A stretch of 64,000 nucleotides of DNA from Tetracentron sinense. Its lineage: Eukaryota; Streptophyta; Magnoliopsida; Trochodendrales; Trochodendraceae. Shown here piece after piece: positions 21,860 to 33,252 of the stretch (positions are counted from its first letter, which is position 1; each line of letters starts with the position of its first letter). The translations under genes and the position numbers were made by a program. A model generated the notes under the pieces. The model was not told the origin of the DNA. It ran no database searches and saw only the letters and a program-made list of their open reading frames with translations. The stretch covers positions 28,020 through 92,019 of the forward strand of contig JABCRI010001479.1 of the NCBI GenBank assembly GCA_015143295.1, written 5' to 3'.

Positions 21860-22959
21860 ACCATGAGAGGTGTTGAGAAGGTATATGACACCAGGGATGG
21901 ACAAACCCTAAAATGTAGGGTTTTACAAGATTAGCCAAAGGAAGTCCACTGCTTGTACAACAAAGATCGTCTTGATGCAACTTTTTGTAGATGAATTAAC
22001 CATTTGTTGCGCTTGGGTGAAACTTATTTGGGCTATGTGTGTTTTGTGGTGCGTGTGTGGTGTGTGTGAGTGCGTGAGTTTCCTTGTGTTGCCTACTGAC
22101 TTTGCCTTGTGCTATTGTTGGGTTTAATAAAAAAAAAAAACAAATTTACCATTTTGAAATAATATCTCACAAGATGCTAAGGGGATCCAAGATGTCAACT
22201 GATTGAATGGGAGTTTAGAATCTTTAGATCCCCAACCGACTCCATACCCTCCCAAAACTAAACTAATATATATATATATATATTTTAAAAATCCCCTAAA
22301 GCTATCAATGGGCATATCCATCTTAAGGGCTTTGGGAGAACTTGGATCACATTTTGTTGAGATAGTATGTAAAGATTTGATAGCTGTGATTGGGATGAAG
22401 GTTTGAAATTTCGCACAATTTTGATCTTGCTCTACTCCTTCAAAACAGAGATGTCAATTATATCGTTATGCAAGATTCTAAAGTACCATATGCATATGCT
22501 TGAATGGTATATTAGAATCTTTAGATCCACGGATTAGTCCGACTATGAATTAAACTAAACTAATATTAAAAAATAACAGAACTTGGGGCACATTTTGTGG
22601 AGATAGTGTGTAAAGAGTTGATATGGCGTGATTTAACTAAAGTCATGAACACTAAAAAAAAAGTTGAATAATGAATAAGAACGTGTTGCCGCCCTCAAAT
22701 ATTTTGGGATTAAGGTTTGAAATTTGGCACAGTTTTGGTCTTGCTCGACTCTAAAGTCATGAACACTAAACAAAATTTGGCACAATTTTGTGAAATGTCA
22801 ACGTACGTCCTTGGAAAGGAACTCATCACCATTATTGGAGGGATGTGCTCATAGTGAAACTATGTTTTCTGATTATTTTATAGCATCTACGCCCGTTTTG
22901 GATTCCATGCGAGTGAATGATAAATGCCTCCAGACACCTGTCTGTTGTGAAGTGAGTGT
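21860..22959. other. no gene; degenerate direct repeats
   Basis: About 22330-22430 and 22560-22760 share sequences such as aacttgg..cacattttgt, gagatagt and aaggtttgaaattt, forming a loose direct repeat. (AT)n and (GT)n runs occur at 22267-22282 and 22040-22075. No coding signal. Confidence 0.45.
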
Positions 22960-23321
22960 TGTGAAAGCGTCCAACTCAAAACCAATTGGCAATGAGTGGA
23001 GAGGCCTTACATGTATATAAGGCCACAACTATTTATCTATTTAGTCGATGTGGGATTAATTCTCTTACACGCCCCCTCACGTGCAGCCCTAATTCTAGGT
23101 CTGTCACGTGCGCCTTTTTTTTTGGGTCGTCAATCATGCAGCCTTTCTGTTTGGGTCTGTCATCGTGAGTGAGCATAATTTGGCCGTTGGGCTTTTTGAG
23201 CTCTGATACCATATGAAAGCGTCCAACTCAAAACCAATTGGCAATGAGTGGAGAGGCCTTACATGTATATAAGGCCACAACTATTTCTCTATTTAGTCGA
23301 TGTGGGATTAATTCTCTTACA
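22960..23321 (-). mobile_element. complete TRIM retrotransposon
   Basis: Two 110-bp direct LTRs (22960-23069 and 23212-23321) differ at only about two positions. The target duplication AGTGT is at 22955-22959 and 23322-23326. GCTCTGATACCA at 23200-23211, next to the right LTR, is the complement of the primer-binding site TGGTATCAGAGC for initiator tRNA-Met, so the element is in minus orientation. A purine tract (minus strand GTGAGGGGGCG) abuts the left LTR. The interior of about 142 bp is non-coding, as in TRIMs, which rely on other elements for enzymes. Confidence 0.92.
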
Positions 23322-23453
23322 AGTGTATCCCTTATTTGGGTTATCAGGGTTCAAATCCCTTTAGGGGAGGAGGTTGGGAAGTCATCTTGAAACTAGGTTC
23401 GAATGCTAGGCAACTAACAACAAATACTCGGGTATTGTTATTTATTGTCACCC

Positions 23454-23580
23454 TGATGCAACATGGCCAAGCACCTAATGCAACATGCTGGCAACCTGAT
23501 GCATCACGGACGAGTACCCTGATGCAATATGGTCGAGTGCCTGATGCAACATGTTGAGCACCCTAATGCAACATGTTGGG
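23454..23580 (+). repeat. minisatellite, ~25-30 bp unit
   Basis: About five imperfect units built on cctgatgcaacatggccaag, with variation at the spacer. It may mark an LTR-internal or intergenic expansion. No coding role is seen. Confidence 0.75.
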
Positions 23581-23658
23581 CTGTGATTTCTGCCTAGTGC
23601 CCTAAATGTCATAGTGAAGAAATTCATCCAAGTGCGGGTAAACGGTATGAATAACTAT

Positions 23659-26600
23659 TGTAAGCACCCAATTTTTACACCCCTTTTCTAACCATGGTTA
23701 AAGCCTTTTAACCATGGTTATCCTCAACCAAGTCCCTTCAACCCTAGGTTAACCTTAAACCCTAGACCTAACCCAAGGTAAATCCCTAGCCAACCTTAGG
23801 ACAAGCCCTAGTCAAACCATAGGCCTAACCCTAGTCAAATCCTAGGCCTTACCCTAGGTAAATCCTAACCCTAGGAAGACCCCTAGTCAAACCTAGGCCT
23901 AACCCTAGTTAAACCCTAACCTTAGGTGAACCCCTAGTTGACCCTAGGTCCATCCCTAGGATTAAAACCTTAGTCAAACCCTTAGCAAACCCTATGCCCA
24001 AAACCCTAAGCCCTTAGGTTTCAAGCCCAGGCGAAAGCCCTCAAAACCTCGGCTTGGGCCCAAGCCCAGGCCCAAAAATTCAAATCTCCAGCCTCGTACC
24101 GCGTACACTGCCAGGGCCAGACCCCTATTGGTTAAAACCCGGTATTGGCGGTAGATAATCTACTGCCATTACCATTTTGCACTGTTTTGGTAATAGCAGT
24201 AGTTATTTTACCGCCAATACCTGATTTTGTGTTCAGCAGCACAACCACCACCTCAGGGGTCAGGCATGCTTCTGGCAGCCCCTCTCCGACCTCCTGTGCC
24301 TCTGTCTACCCTGGTACTAATACCAGGGGTGTCTCCAAACCCTTCTTCTATAAATTCACACCCCCACAGCCTTCCAAAGGACTAAAGAACTCCCATACCT
24401 GAACCCCTGTTCAAACTCCCAAGACCAAAGCCCTTGCAAGCTTCTGAGAATCCTCTCAGCCACTCCAGAGCACTCCAGGGACCATCCAGCTCCGTCCTCA
24501 GCATCTGCACAGCACCACCACTTCGCTCCACCACCTCTGCCAACTACCACCACCGCTAGAGGAATATAGCAGCAGGGTAGGGCCTACCCCTACCCCATTT
24601 ATTTTCTGTTTTACACTCTTGTGAGCCCCTGGAAGATCCAGGAGACTTTCTCTTCGTTATTTAGCAAAAATCCATAGTAAAGGGGCCCCCCTCACCTTCA
24701 TCATAGGTGTACTCTACGGGTAGAGGCACCTCTCCGACCAGCCTTGAGGCATTTGGGGGTCCCACAATCCATGAGGGAACCCCTGGATCCATCCTAGCAT
24801 TATCCTGAAGGGCAAAAAGCAATTTCTGGAAAAATCCAGGAATGACGGTAAACTTAGTACCGCTATTCCTAGCATTTTCTGTTTGAACCCCTGTGGACCC
24901 CACCTGAGTTAGCCCTGGTCCATTCCAGGGCATGGGTTAGACTTCTAAGACCCTCTTTTGCTTAAACCCTGGTCTTCTAAGTTCAACACATCTCTTTAAC
25001 CATGGTTAAAACTCACAAAAATGCAAACTGTGTAGAATGGCGGTAGATGTTGTGTTATGTAATAGGACTTCAACCTACTGTGGGGCCCACTCCAGACTAC
25101 TCTCAGGGCCTACATCAGGCCCATGGTCTTCCCTGGACTTCCTTCTTCATCTTTGAGGGTTCAGAACTAAGAAACCGAAGCGTGGAGCGGGAGCGGGAGC
25201 GGGAGCGAGAGCATCAAATTTCAATTTAAGATATGGTCGAAAGCGTCTCTAGAGCGTCAATATATTAACATATATTAATCTTAAGAGTTTAAAGTCTTTA
25301 ATTACAGTTAGATATTTTTCTTAAAAATAAGCTTAGATCATTGAATTAATAAATACATCCTTTGAACTTCTATCTTAAAAACTATGGTTCTTAAGGGTTA
25401 ATTAATAATTCTTAACCTCAGTTCAAGTTAATAGGGAATAGGGACATGGTTTGATTGTGGGTGCGATTGAACTCTCCAGTAATTGGATTGAGATTGGGTG
25501 CGATTGAACTCTCCCCGAGTTCAATCGTACGTGATTGGCTGTGATTTCATTTCAAAGAGACAAAAGCCTCTACTGACACAAGGTTTCTGTACTACTGAGT
25601 ACTGACACAGGTTTCTTACACAAGTATGACACAAGTTTCTTACACAAGTATTCTTCTCTACTGACATAAACCACCTTCGAATAAAGATTTTAAAAATGAA
25701 AAAGTTAAAAGACTCAAAAAGCGCCGCTCTATTGTTTCAGAAATCGCACTCTCTACGTGGATTCGCTCTCAAACTGTGAAAGCAAGGTTTGAGAGCGGGA
25801 GCGGGTGGGTAAACACACGGTTTGGGTTACTAAGGTTTAGAACCTCTTGGATCCACTCCTAGCTTAAACCCCAGACTTGCAAAGACCCTCTGAAAATGTT
25901 CTGTAATGGCAGGAATCCTATTATTGTAATTTATTGATTTTCTATTCTTATGGGCTTTTGTAAGGGCTCAGGCTTGGTAGGAGGCCATTCTAGTTCCTGC
26001 CTAGCCCCTTGGGCACATCTCAGACCATCTCAGGCCTTAACCATGGGTTAATCCAATCCTAGTTAAGTTTTAACTATGGTTAGCTGATCTAACCTTGAGG
26101 AAAAAATTCCAGAAATTCTATAAAAATCCTAAATAATTTGAAATGTTAGAAATGATCAAAATCAGACTTTGTAACCAGCCTAACCGTGGTTAAATGAGCC
26201 TAACCATGGTTAAATCTTTCCTCAACCATGGTTAAGCCCATTTAACCTTGGAAAAATCCATAAAATTGTCAAATAACATTAAGAGACCACAAAACTATTC
26301 TTGGATCTTGCCAATCATGGTTAGCAACCCTAACCATGGCTAGGCCACCCCTTAACTCCGGTTAAACCCTTTTGGCCTACCGGGCCCAACCTAACCATGG
26401 TTAGACCACCCCTTAACTTCAGTCAAACCCTTTTGACCTACCAGGCCCAACCCTAAGCCTACCGGGCTTACCTTTAGCTTACTGGGCTAGACCTTGACCT
26501 CTGGATCTAAACTTTGGCCTACCAGGCCCAAACCGGCCTATCGGGCCCAATCCTTTATTCTATTGGACTAAACCCTAGCCTTCAAGTTTATCTCTTGGCC

Positions 26601-27098
26601 TACCAGACCCAACTCTAAACCCACCGGGCTTACCCTTAGCCTTCGAGCTCCACCCTTGGCCTACCGGGCCCAATCCAACAAAACCAAGCATTTGACCAAC
26701 CCGGTCAACTTAACCCTAGCCCCCCGGGTTAGACCCTAAGCCACCCTCGATGCACACACAACACTCCCCTTAACCTTGACACGGGCTCATGTGCCAAAAC
26801 TACGCTCGGTCTGATCTCACCCTAATGTGAGTACATAGGCAACCCAACCCGGGTTCGACCCTAGTTAACTTTTTTCCTTATTAGATTAGTATAAACTAAA
26901 ACTAAAGCATTTAAACGATAATTAACATTAAATTGGCTTAAACCTAGTAAGTAGGAAACCATTGTAAATGGAAGTCTTGAGGTGCCTAACACCTTCCCCG
27001 AGTTTAATCGAACCTCTTACCTAGAACTCTAAAGCAGACCAAGACCTTATCCATAAACCCAGGGACTTATCCCTTCTGAATGAATAGGTGGCGACTCC
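23659..27098 (+). mobile_element. large Tat-type LTR remnant with primer-binding site
   Basis: It starts TGTAAGCACCCAATTTTTAC and ends at a TGGCGACTCC primer-binding core (27089-27098), as in Tat/Ogre-type Ty3 elements, whose LTRs can be several kilobases. 23690-24010 is dense in aaccctagg-type motifs. 26030-26420 has many copies of the palindrome-like aaccatggtta, and 26390-26700 has cctaccgggcccaa repeats. A family 2 MITE fragment is inserted near 25430-25560. No retroviral protein is encoded and the internal part is missing. Confidence 0.65.
25430..25560. mobile_element. family 2 MITE fragment
   Basis: Contains ggtgcgattgaactctcc twice, then gagttcaatcgtacgtgattggctgtgat, the family 2 right end. 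The left arm is not recognisable. Confidence 0.6.
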
Positions 27099-27128
27099 AA
27101 AATCCCAGTGAGTAAAATCCGTGCTCAC

Positions 27129-27158
27129 AACTATGACTCTCTTAAGGTAGTCAAATGT

Positions 27159-27196
<38 letters not shown>

Positions 27197-27224
27197 AAGA
27201 TTCTCACTGTCCCTATCTACTATC
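27129..27224 (+). pseudogene. 25S rRNA gene fragment
   Basis: 96 bp matching, as I remember it, the conserved 25S rRNA segment with ctctcttaaggtag and ctaattagtgacgcgcatga, in sense orientation. Five positions appear changed and all are C-to-T or G-to-A, as expected from decay of methylated DNA. It lies about 30 bp after the Tat-type primer-binding site and directly before a MITE arm. Far too short to be an rRNA gene. Confidence 0.85.
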
Positions 27225-27229
27225 TTTGA

Positions 27230-27372
27230 AATTTTTTTTTTATAAAAAACTCAAGGTTAGATTCTTTAACTTAAGGGTAAAAGTGTTTTAACCACAATTA
27301 AAGGGAGTTAAACAAGACACGTGTTGACTAGCGGGTGCGATTGAATCTCCAGAGTTCAAATCTGAACCCCGT
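27230..27372. mobile_element. MITE arm (family 2-like)
   Basis: Right-arm sequence with gttaaacaagacacgtgttgac and then gtgcgattgaatctccagag. The left arm appears to have been lost at the junction with the rDNA fragment. Confidence 0.5.
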
Positions 27373-28110
27373 TGTCTCACATGTGCTAGGACAGGCACTC
27401 ACGTCATGAGATTGTCTCTAGCAAATAGCAGAAAATTGGTCTTGGGCATCCACACATCATCCGACATATGGCGTTAAAAAGGGGTCACATACGGTTACTT
27501 CGAGAAGGGTGTTTTCATTTTCTCCTCATGTTTTTGACTTCTCGCCACTTAATATCTCTCTCCCTTTTTATCGCCACATGTAAAAAGATGTGTGGATGCC
27601 AGAGACCAATTTTCTCGCATCTGCAAGAGGCAATCCCATGCCGGCACCCACAGTTTTGTGGGTTCCATATGTAGGATGACATGGGTTGGATTGTGCTAGA
27701 CAAATTCGGGTTTAATGAAAATATAGACCAAACCCGACATTTTATAAACGGGTTGAAAATGCAACCCAAACCAGCCCAACAGAAGCCCTTGACATGCCCA
27801 CCCAATTCAACTAAAATTAATAAGGAGAAAAATATATTTACACCCCCTGAGGTTTGACGACAATACACATAGGTCCCTTAGTTTTCAAAAAATACATTAG
27901 GTACCCTTTCTTTTCAAAATAATGACACTTACACCCCTTCTATCAGTAACAGACATGCTGATGTCATGAAATAAACTTTATAAAATTTCAAAACTACCCC
28001 TTGAATCATTTTGGGAAAAATACACTTACACCCCCTGAGGTTTGATGAAAATACATATAGACCCCCGAGTTTTGACAAAAATACACATAGACCCCCTCAG
28101 TTTTCAGAAA
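27373..28110. repeat. non-coding repeats
   Basis: 27480-27600 has ctcgccacttaatatctctc and ttttatcgccacatg, which recur at 62380-62400 and 63050-63100. 27830-28110 has three copies of ttacaccccctgaggtttg, also present near 40095. No gene seen. Confidence 0.5.
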
Positions 28111-28960
28111 ATTTAATCTTAGAAATTAGTGAATTTTAACTAGGGTTTAAAAGAAATTAATAATTTTTTCTAAAAACCAATGAGAGGTGGGCGAACTCTA
28201 AGGGGAGATGAATCTTAACCATAGGTAAGGGGTGTCAAAAGAGACACATGACAACCTCAAGGGCATAATCGGACTTCAATTGTGGTTAAGATTCACCCAC
28301 TTAGAGCATTCCTAGCAGCCTCACCAAATTTTACTCAGCATAATAGCCAAAACTCACTTTTTTTTCTATTTTAACTATCCACTTTTTAAAACACTCCAAA
28401 CAGCCTCACCAATTTAACAAAAAAAAAAAAGGAGAGAGAAACATTGTTTTATTATTTGTGTCAGAAAACAAAAAAGGAAAGGAGAGAGAAACATTATTTT
28501 ATTTATTTATGTGACAATAAAGGAAGGAAGAGAGAAACTTTATTTTATTATTTGTGTGGGACCACAAAAAGGAAGGGAGAGATGAAGATTTGGTTTGGTA
28601 CTTGGTGAGTACTGTACACTCACCAAACCAAAATGGTTAATTTAAAGAGGGTGCTGGAGGCCCCTTTTTACAAATTTTAGTGTTTTGTCTCACCAAGATA
28701 ACTTTTTAGTTATTTTGGTGAGGCTGCTAGGAATGCTCTTATTCTTGGTTTTTAGAGAAAAAAAAATCATTTTTTTAAAACTCTGGTTAAAATTCACTAA
28801 CTCTTGAGGTTAAATCTTTTTTTTATTTTTTTTTATAAAAACCAAGGATAAGTGAGTGAATCCTAGGGGTGGGTGAATCTTAATCACGGTTAAAGAGTGT
28901 TAAAAGGGACACATGACGACCTCAGTGGCGTAACCGGACTCCAGCTCTCTAGCAAAATGC
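28111..28960. mobile_element. family 3 MITE arms hosting a Tourist-like MITE
   Basis: The right-arm sequence ...gacacatgacaacctcaagg at 28240-28262 and, after the inserted element, ...gacacatgacgacctcagtg near 28907-28926 show two family 3-like MITE pieces. The interior mirrored tracts (ggttaagattcaccc and gggtgaatcttaa) are split at 28304 by the Tourist-like element. Confidence 0.5.
28304..28738. mobile_element. Tourist-like (PIF/Harbinger) MITE
   Basis: 435 bp with perfect inverted ends GAGCATTCCTAGCAGCCTCA and the TTA target duplication at 28301-28303 and 28739-28741. The interior holds three near-repeats of ggagagagaaacatt and a Ttattatttgtg-type tract. No transposase. Confidence 0.88.
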
Positions 28961-30454
28961 TCTAAAAGAAGAATGTCTCGTCAAGGCCCCGTCCACCTTG
29001 TTTCTTTGCTATATTCAAAATATCTCTAAAGTTTTTTGGTTCTTAAATTGTTCATATATCATATTTCTATAAACGTGTCTTATAATATTTTTTTATCCAA
29101 AATGTCTCTCAAGTTTCTATACTTAAAATGTTTCTTAAATTTTTTTAAAAAATGTCTTCACTAGAGTCCCTCTTCTCAGACTCTCTCCCCTTCCTCTATC
29201 ACATGCATTCGCACATGCTGTCCATTAGTAAATGAAGCCAATTGATGGACCCAAAACGTAAACACCTGGGTTGATGTTTATTGAATGACGAACCCAATTG
29301 ATGGACCCAAAACGTACACACCTGGGTTGAAGTTTATGGAATCAGTAATCTAAATGAAATGGGGTATATATTTGCTGCATTCCCAAGGACAAGCTTGAAA
29401 GATGATAATAGTTACAAATATTCGAGCGAATTTGATAGTAACTTTAATAGGTGATAAATTAAAAGAAAATTTATTAAATTGATTTAGGGACATTTTATTC
29501 CGACCAATGACAACACCAGATGGGTAGTGAATTTGTGTAGATTGAAACCTTTAAAAAGGTCGGGGAATTTCCAATATTATTTGGATGTAGATGTAGATGT
29601 AGATGTAGATGGTAATGATAAATTTGATAGCACACAATTTGATCCGTAGCATGACTTCTAATTACGGAACGAGAAAATTGGATTCGTGTCGCTATGGTGC
29701 TGTTTTTTTTTTGCTTGGTCCTAATCATTTATCTACGTAAGTTAGGGATTAGGGGGTTAGTAGGGTCAGCACTCATGGTGGGCATCAACAGTCATACCAA
29801 GACTTGAACACAGGTGACACCTCCCCAAATGGAGATACACAACCACTGGGACAAGCCCATGGTGTCGGTGCTTATATTTATGATGATAATGATTAGAATA
29901 CCATTTTGAGGAGTGGTGCATTCGAAAGGGGTGGGACTTAGCATCTAAGGGGCCAATCAAGATCATATAATGTGATTTGATGATCATTATCATTTGATAT
30001 ACTATTTTAGTATAAGGGGAGTTCATGGGCCGTTCTTGGTCCATAACCTGAATATTGGGCTAGAGTCTGGCCCATAATTAATTGAGATCTTTGATAGAAT
30101 GTAATTCCTAGTTCAATGGGCTGAACTGAAAAGAAATCACCAATGTTAAAATCTCACTGCACCAACATTACTGAATTAAACCAACATTAACATATATGTT
30201 TTCTATCTGCATTTGTTCATCAAAATATTCCAATCTCCTTCTTTCTACATTGCAATTTTTTTAAAAGAATGGTTGACTACTCCAACTCCGCAATGGCTAC
30301 ACGATTTAATTTAAATCGTTACAAAGTAATTATGACAAAAATATGATCGGTTTTAGTTTGTTAATACAAGAACTCCATCGATCAATGACAAAAGCAATCA
30401 AAGTAGATGATGCTGCTATATTTGGAGAAGCCGAAAGTTTTCTGATCGCATCAG
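28961..30454. other. intergenic DNA with small repeats and a SINE-like segment
   Basis: 29232-29345 is a tandem duplication of about 57 bp (ccaattgatggacccaaaac). 29580-29612 is a GATGTA microsatellite. 29703-29869 may be a minus-strand tRNA-derived SINE (T run, then inverted box-like sequences tgaacacaggt and ccactgggacaagccc). No gene is supported. Confidence 0.45.
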
Positions 30455-31335
30455 CTAGAGAAAAGCTTGTATTGCATATATCAAAACTAACATCTGGGTA
30501 TTAAGGAATATTAACCAATACAAGATCAATTATGGTGTGTAACTCACTTGAATTGTTTGGGTATGATCATTTCCCTTGCATGTTTCGCACACGAAAAAGA
30601 GACCTATACCATTCCATCAAACTTATTCTTTGACATGTGATGAAGAATAGAATTACCAGAACGGAGTCATATTGAGGACCATTTCAAGAATACGAGTGTG
30701 TGATGGGAAATGGTCTTCTATGTCAAATCAATCCAGAAACACTCCTCCCCCTCAAAATGAATCCAATTGAGACAACCACTCAATTTCAGCCTGCCTTCAA
30801 CTATATGTAGAAATTTATGGTGAGATTAAGACTTAATGTGTCCGCTGTATGGGTACTATTTGTCGGTTTCCAATATGAACTAAAAAGGGCTTCGATCATA
30901 GGGCTGGCCCAACACTTATATCAATGGGCCCTGTGGGCCAGGACACTAACATACAAACCCTAACCCGACAAATAAGGGAATCTAAAATATTATATGATCT
31001 AAGGATCAAGTAAATAAAATTTTCTATTTAAACATATCCAATCTATTTTGTCAAGAGCATTCTCATATTTTATATTGCTCAAATATAGATCAAAATATGA
31101 AGAACGTAATATCATAAATCACATATTATGAAATAACATGAGATCAAGAATGATACACTGCACAAAGTTTCCCTAGTGTTAAATTTCCTATCAATGGCAC
31201 ACAAGATCTCCTTTGTTGTTCACGGGCTTCTGAAGAATGAGAGAGCTCTTAACTTCTTTAAGCTTTTCTTTAGGATTTCTTTAATCGAATCTTGATTCAA
31301 GAAGTAGATAGCATCTAAGTCTTGATCAGACATGA
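30455..31335 (+). repeat. dispersed repeat X, copy 2
   Basis: Collinear with 1000-1890, sharing for example ttattctttgacatgtgatg and ctttagga..ctttaatcgaatctt. Non-coding, probably an LTR-like piece. Confidence 0.55.
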
Positions 31336-32376
31336 CCCTCAGCGTAATACTTTGACTTTATCCATATTGGCTCAGGAGGGGTTCCTTGTGAACTAATTGG
31401 AACTGCTCTGGCATCTAAGTGGCTTGATGACACTTTCAATGAAGGCGAGGCATTTGCCTCGGCTTGTTAATATGTGAAACTCGCCCGCTTTTATTCTGAG
31501 TGTATGTTCTGGTGGGATTTGCCACTTGATGGAATTGTCTGTCCCATAGTTGAATGAGGGTGGCCTTGCCCCAACATGCGCGAATCTTGATCTGGGTGGT
31601 AATTATGCTTTTCTCTTGCTTGTCTGCATGGTGAATCTTAAACAGAAATAATTATGTTAATGTATATTAAATATATTTTACCAAAAAAAAGGTATACTAA
31701 ATATATAATATAAATTTAATTTTTAAAGGGTATTATTATAAAATTAATCGAGCCGAGTCGAGCTGAGCCACCTATTGTTCAAGCTCGGCTCGTTTATTTT
31801 TTGAGCTCATTTTTAAGGCTCAGCTCGGCTCGGCTCAACGAGCCCAAAGTAAAAACTCAAGCTCAGTTTATTTCGAGTCGAGCCAAGCTGGCCCGGCTCA
31901 TTGACACCCCGACTTGATATCTCTTTCTCTATCGCTTGTTGTGGTCCATGTGGGTCCGCCCTTAATTGCAGTCAACCCTATTTGCATGGAAACATATCGT
32001 CAGTGTTCTTCTCGACCAGCGTTTTTGAAGGTCAGGATTTCTCTAATGATTATAACTGTTAAATCCGTACAAACCAATTGATCCTAACCTTCCAACACTC
32101 ATGGCCACGAACCGAACCCAGGGAAGAGCATTGACGATAAGCTTCCCTATTTGCACGTACCTAAGCGCGTAACGCGGACTTGGAAAGGTCGTGAGGGTGG
32201 CATTTTCCACAGATTACTATCCCGCTTAGCTTCCACGCGTCTGACTTGAATGCCAAGTATAAGATGTTTTGTCTAGTACTAAAATTAACTCTATATCAAA
32301 GCTGCCGAGAAGTTCGTACATCATAAAGCAGTCTAGATTTCGAGGAGGTCCTAACTTTCTACAAAGGGAGCTAGAG
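31336..32376. other. spacer before gene C, hAT-like fragment
   Basis: 31745-31915 has cgagccgagtcgagc and ggctcggctcg motifs and ends ggctcattgacacccc, like a hAT-type MITE end. The rest shows no conserved frame. I find no counterpart of the upstream block seen before copies A, D and E. Confidence 0.4.
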
Positions 32377-32840
32377 ATGAAGGAGATGCGCGAAGCAGCA
32401 CGAGCTTACTATGAAGCGGGGTCTGACCAGCTTAAGAAGCTAGCACGTGAATTTTTCAATTGCATGGACATGGAAAAATTAGCATTTCGGAGTTCATTGA
32501 TTTTCTAAAGCACAGAGGATATGGAGAGAATTACTTTAAGTGCTTCAAGGAACTAGATGCGAACCGCAACGGCTCTCTGGATTTCTATGAGGTCCTCGTT
32601 TTCTATTACATTGTTAGGGTGAAGAGGCAATTTTGCAATGGGTGTAATGCTTTGCTGAAGGGACTGTATTTTAGTTGCGTCGCTTGCTTCAACTCCTGCC
32701 ATCATCAGAGCTTCGATCTCTGCAACTCTTGTTATGGTCGTAGAAGAAAAGACGACGACCACACCTTCTTCTTGGATGATTACGCAATGCTGATCATGTC
32801 CAAGAAACGCTCTTCTTCGGCGCCTGCGAGCTCATATACG
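32377..32840 (+). pseudogene. gene C exon 1: EF-hand/ZZ copy with a 10-bp deletion
   Basis: It starts MKEMREAARAYYEAGS, matching the A and D starts. Reading stays in frame to FFNCMDM, then breaks in EF-hand loop 1: compared with the other copies about 10 nt encoding most of the first loop are missing, between short direct repeats. The second half reads on in another frame, with loop 2 intact (DANRNGSLDFYE) and a complete ZZ finger (CNGC, CVAC, LCNSC, DDDHTF). It ends at ACG before GTACGA, the conserved donor. The frame before the start codon (from 32269) is open but has no family counterpart. A truncated start downstream could still give a one-EF-hand/ZZ protein. Confidence 0.8.
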
Positions 32841-33252
32841 GTACGAAAATCGGATTACTTTAACGGCATAGGCTCAAACTCGAATGGGCAACAGCGCTTG
32901 CTGTTGCCCATAGCCTCATAGCTTCGATGTTATGTTGAAGGAGTAATGGTTCTGGGACCATAAGGTCCTAGGGCTAGCTAACCAAGGGCCACTGCCTCTC
33001 AAGGCCGGCCCGTCCATTAAGCCATCAAAACCCATGCTTTAGGCCCCAAAAAAAATGAAACCCTAAAGCTTGGGGGCTTTGATGACTTTATGAATCAGGT
33101 TTAGTGAAAAGAAACCCTAAAAAAATCCATTTAAAAAAAGACTCCATTTTATAGTGAACCTAATTTGAAAAAAAAAGCTTCATTTAGAATTCTCGCATTA
33201 GACCTCCAAATAGATCGGGCCGGCCTTGCTGCCTCTAGAACAGGTTAACTTA
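32841..33252. other. intron 1 of copy C, no signal
   Basis: A decayed repeat with aaggccggcccgtccattaa and tagaattctcgcattag lies here; a related stretch is at 35690-35890. No coding signal. Confidence 0.4.

Noticed and set aside
27129-27224. Functional rRNA gene
   Set aside because: Only about 96 bp of 25S sequence with several transitions.
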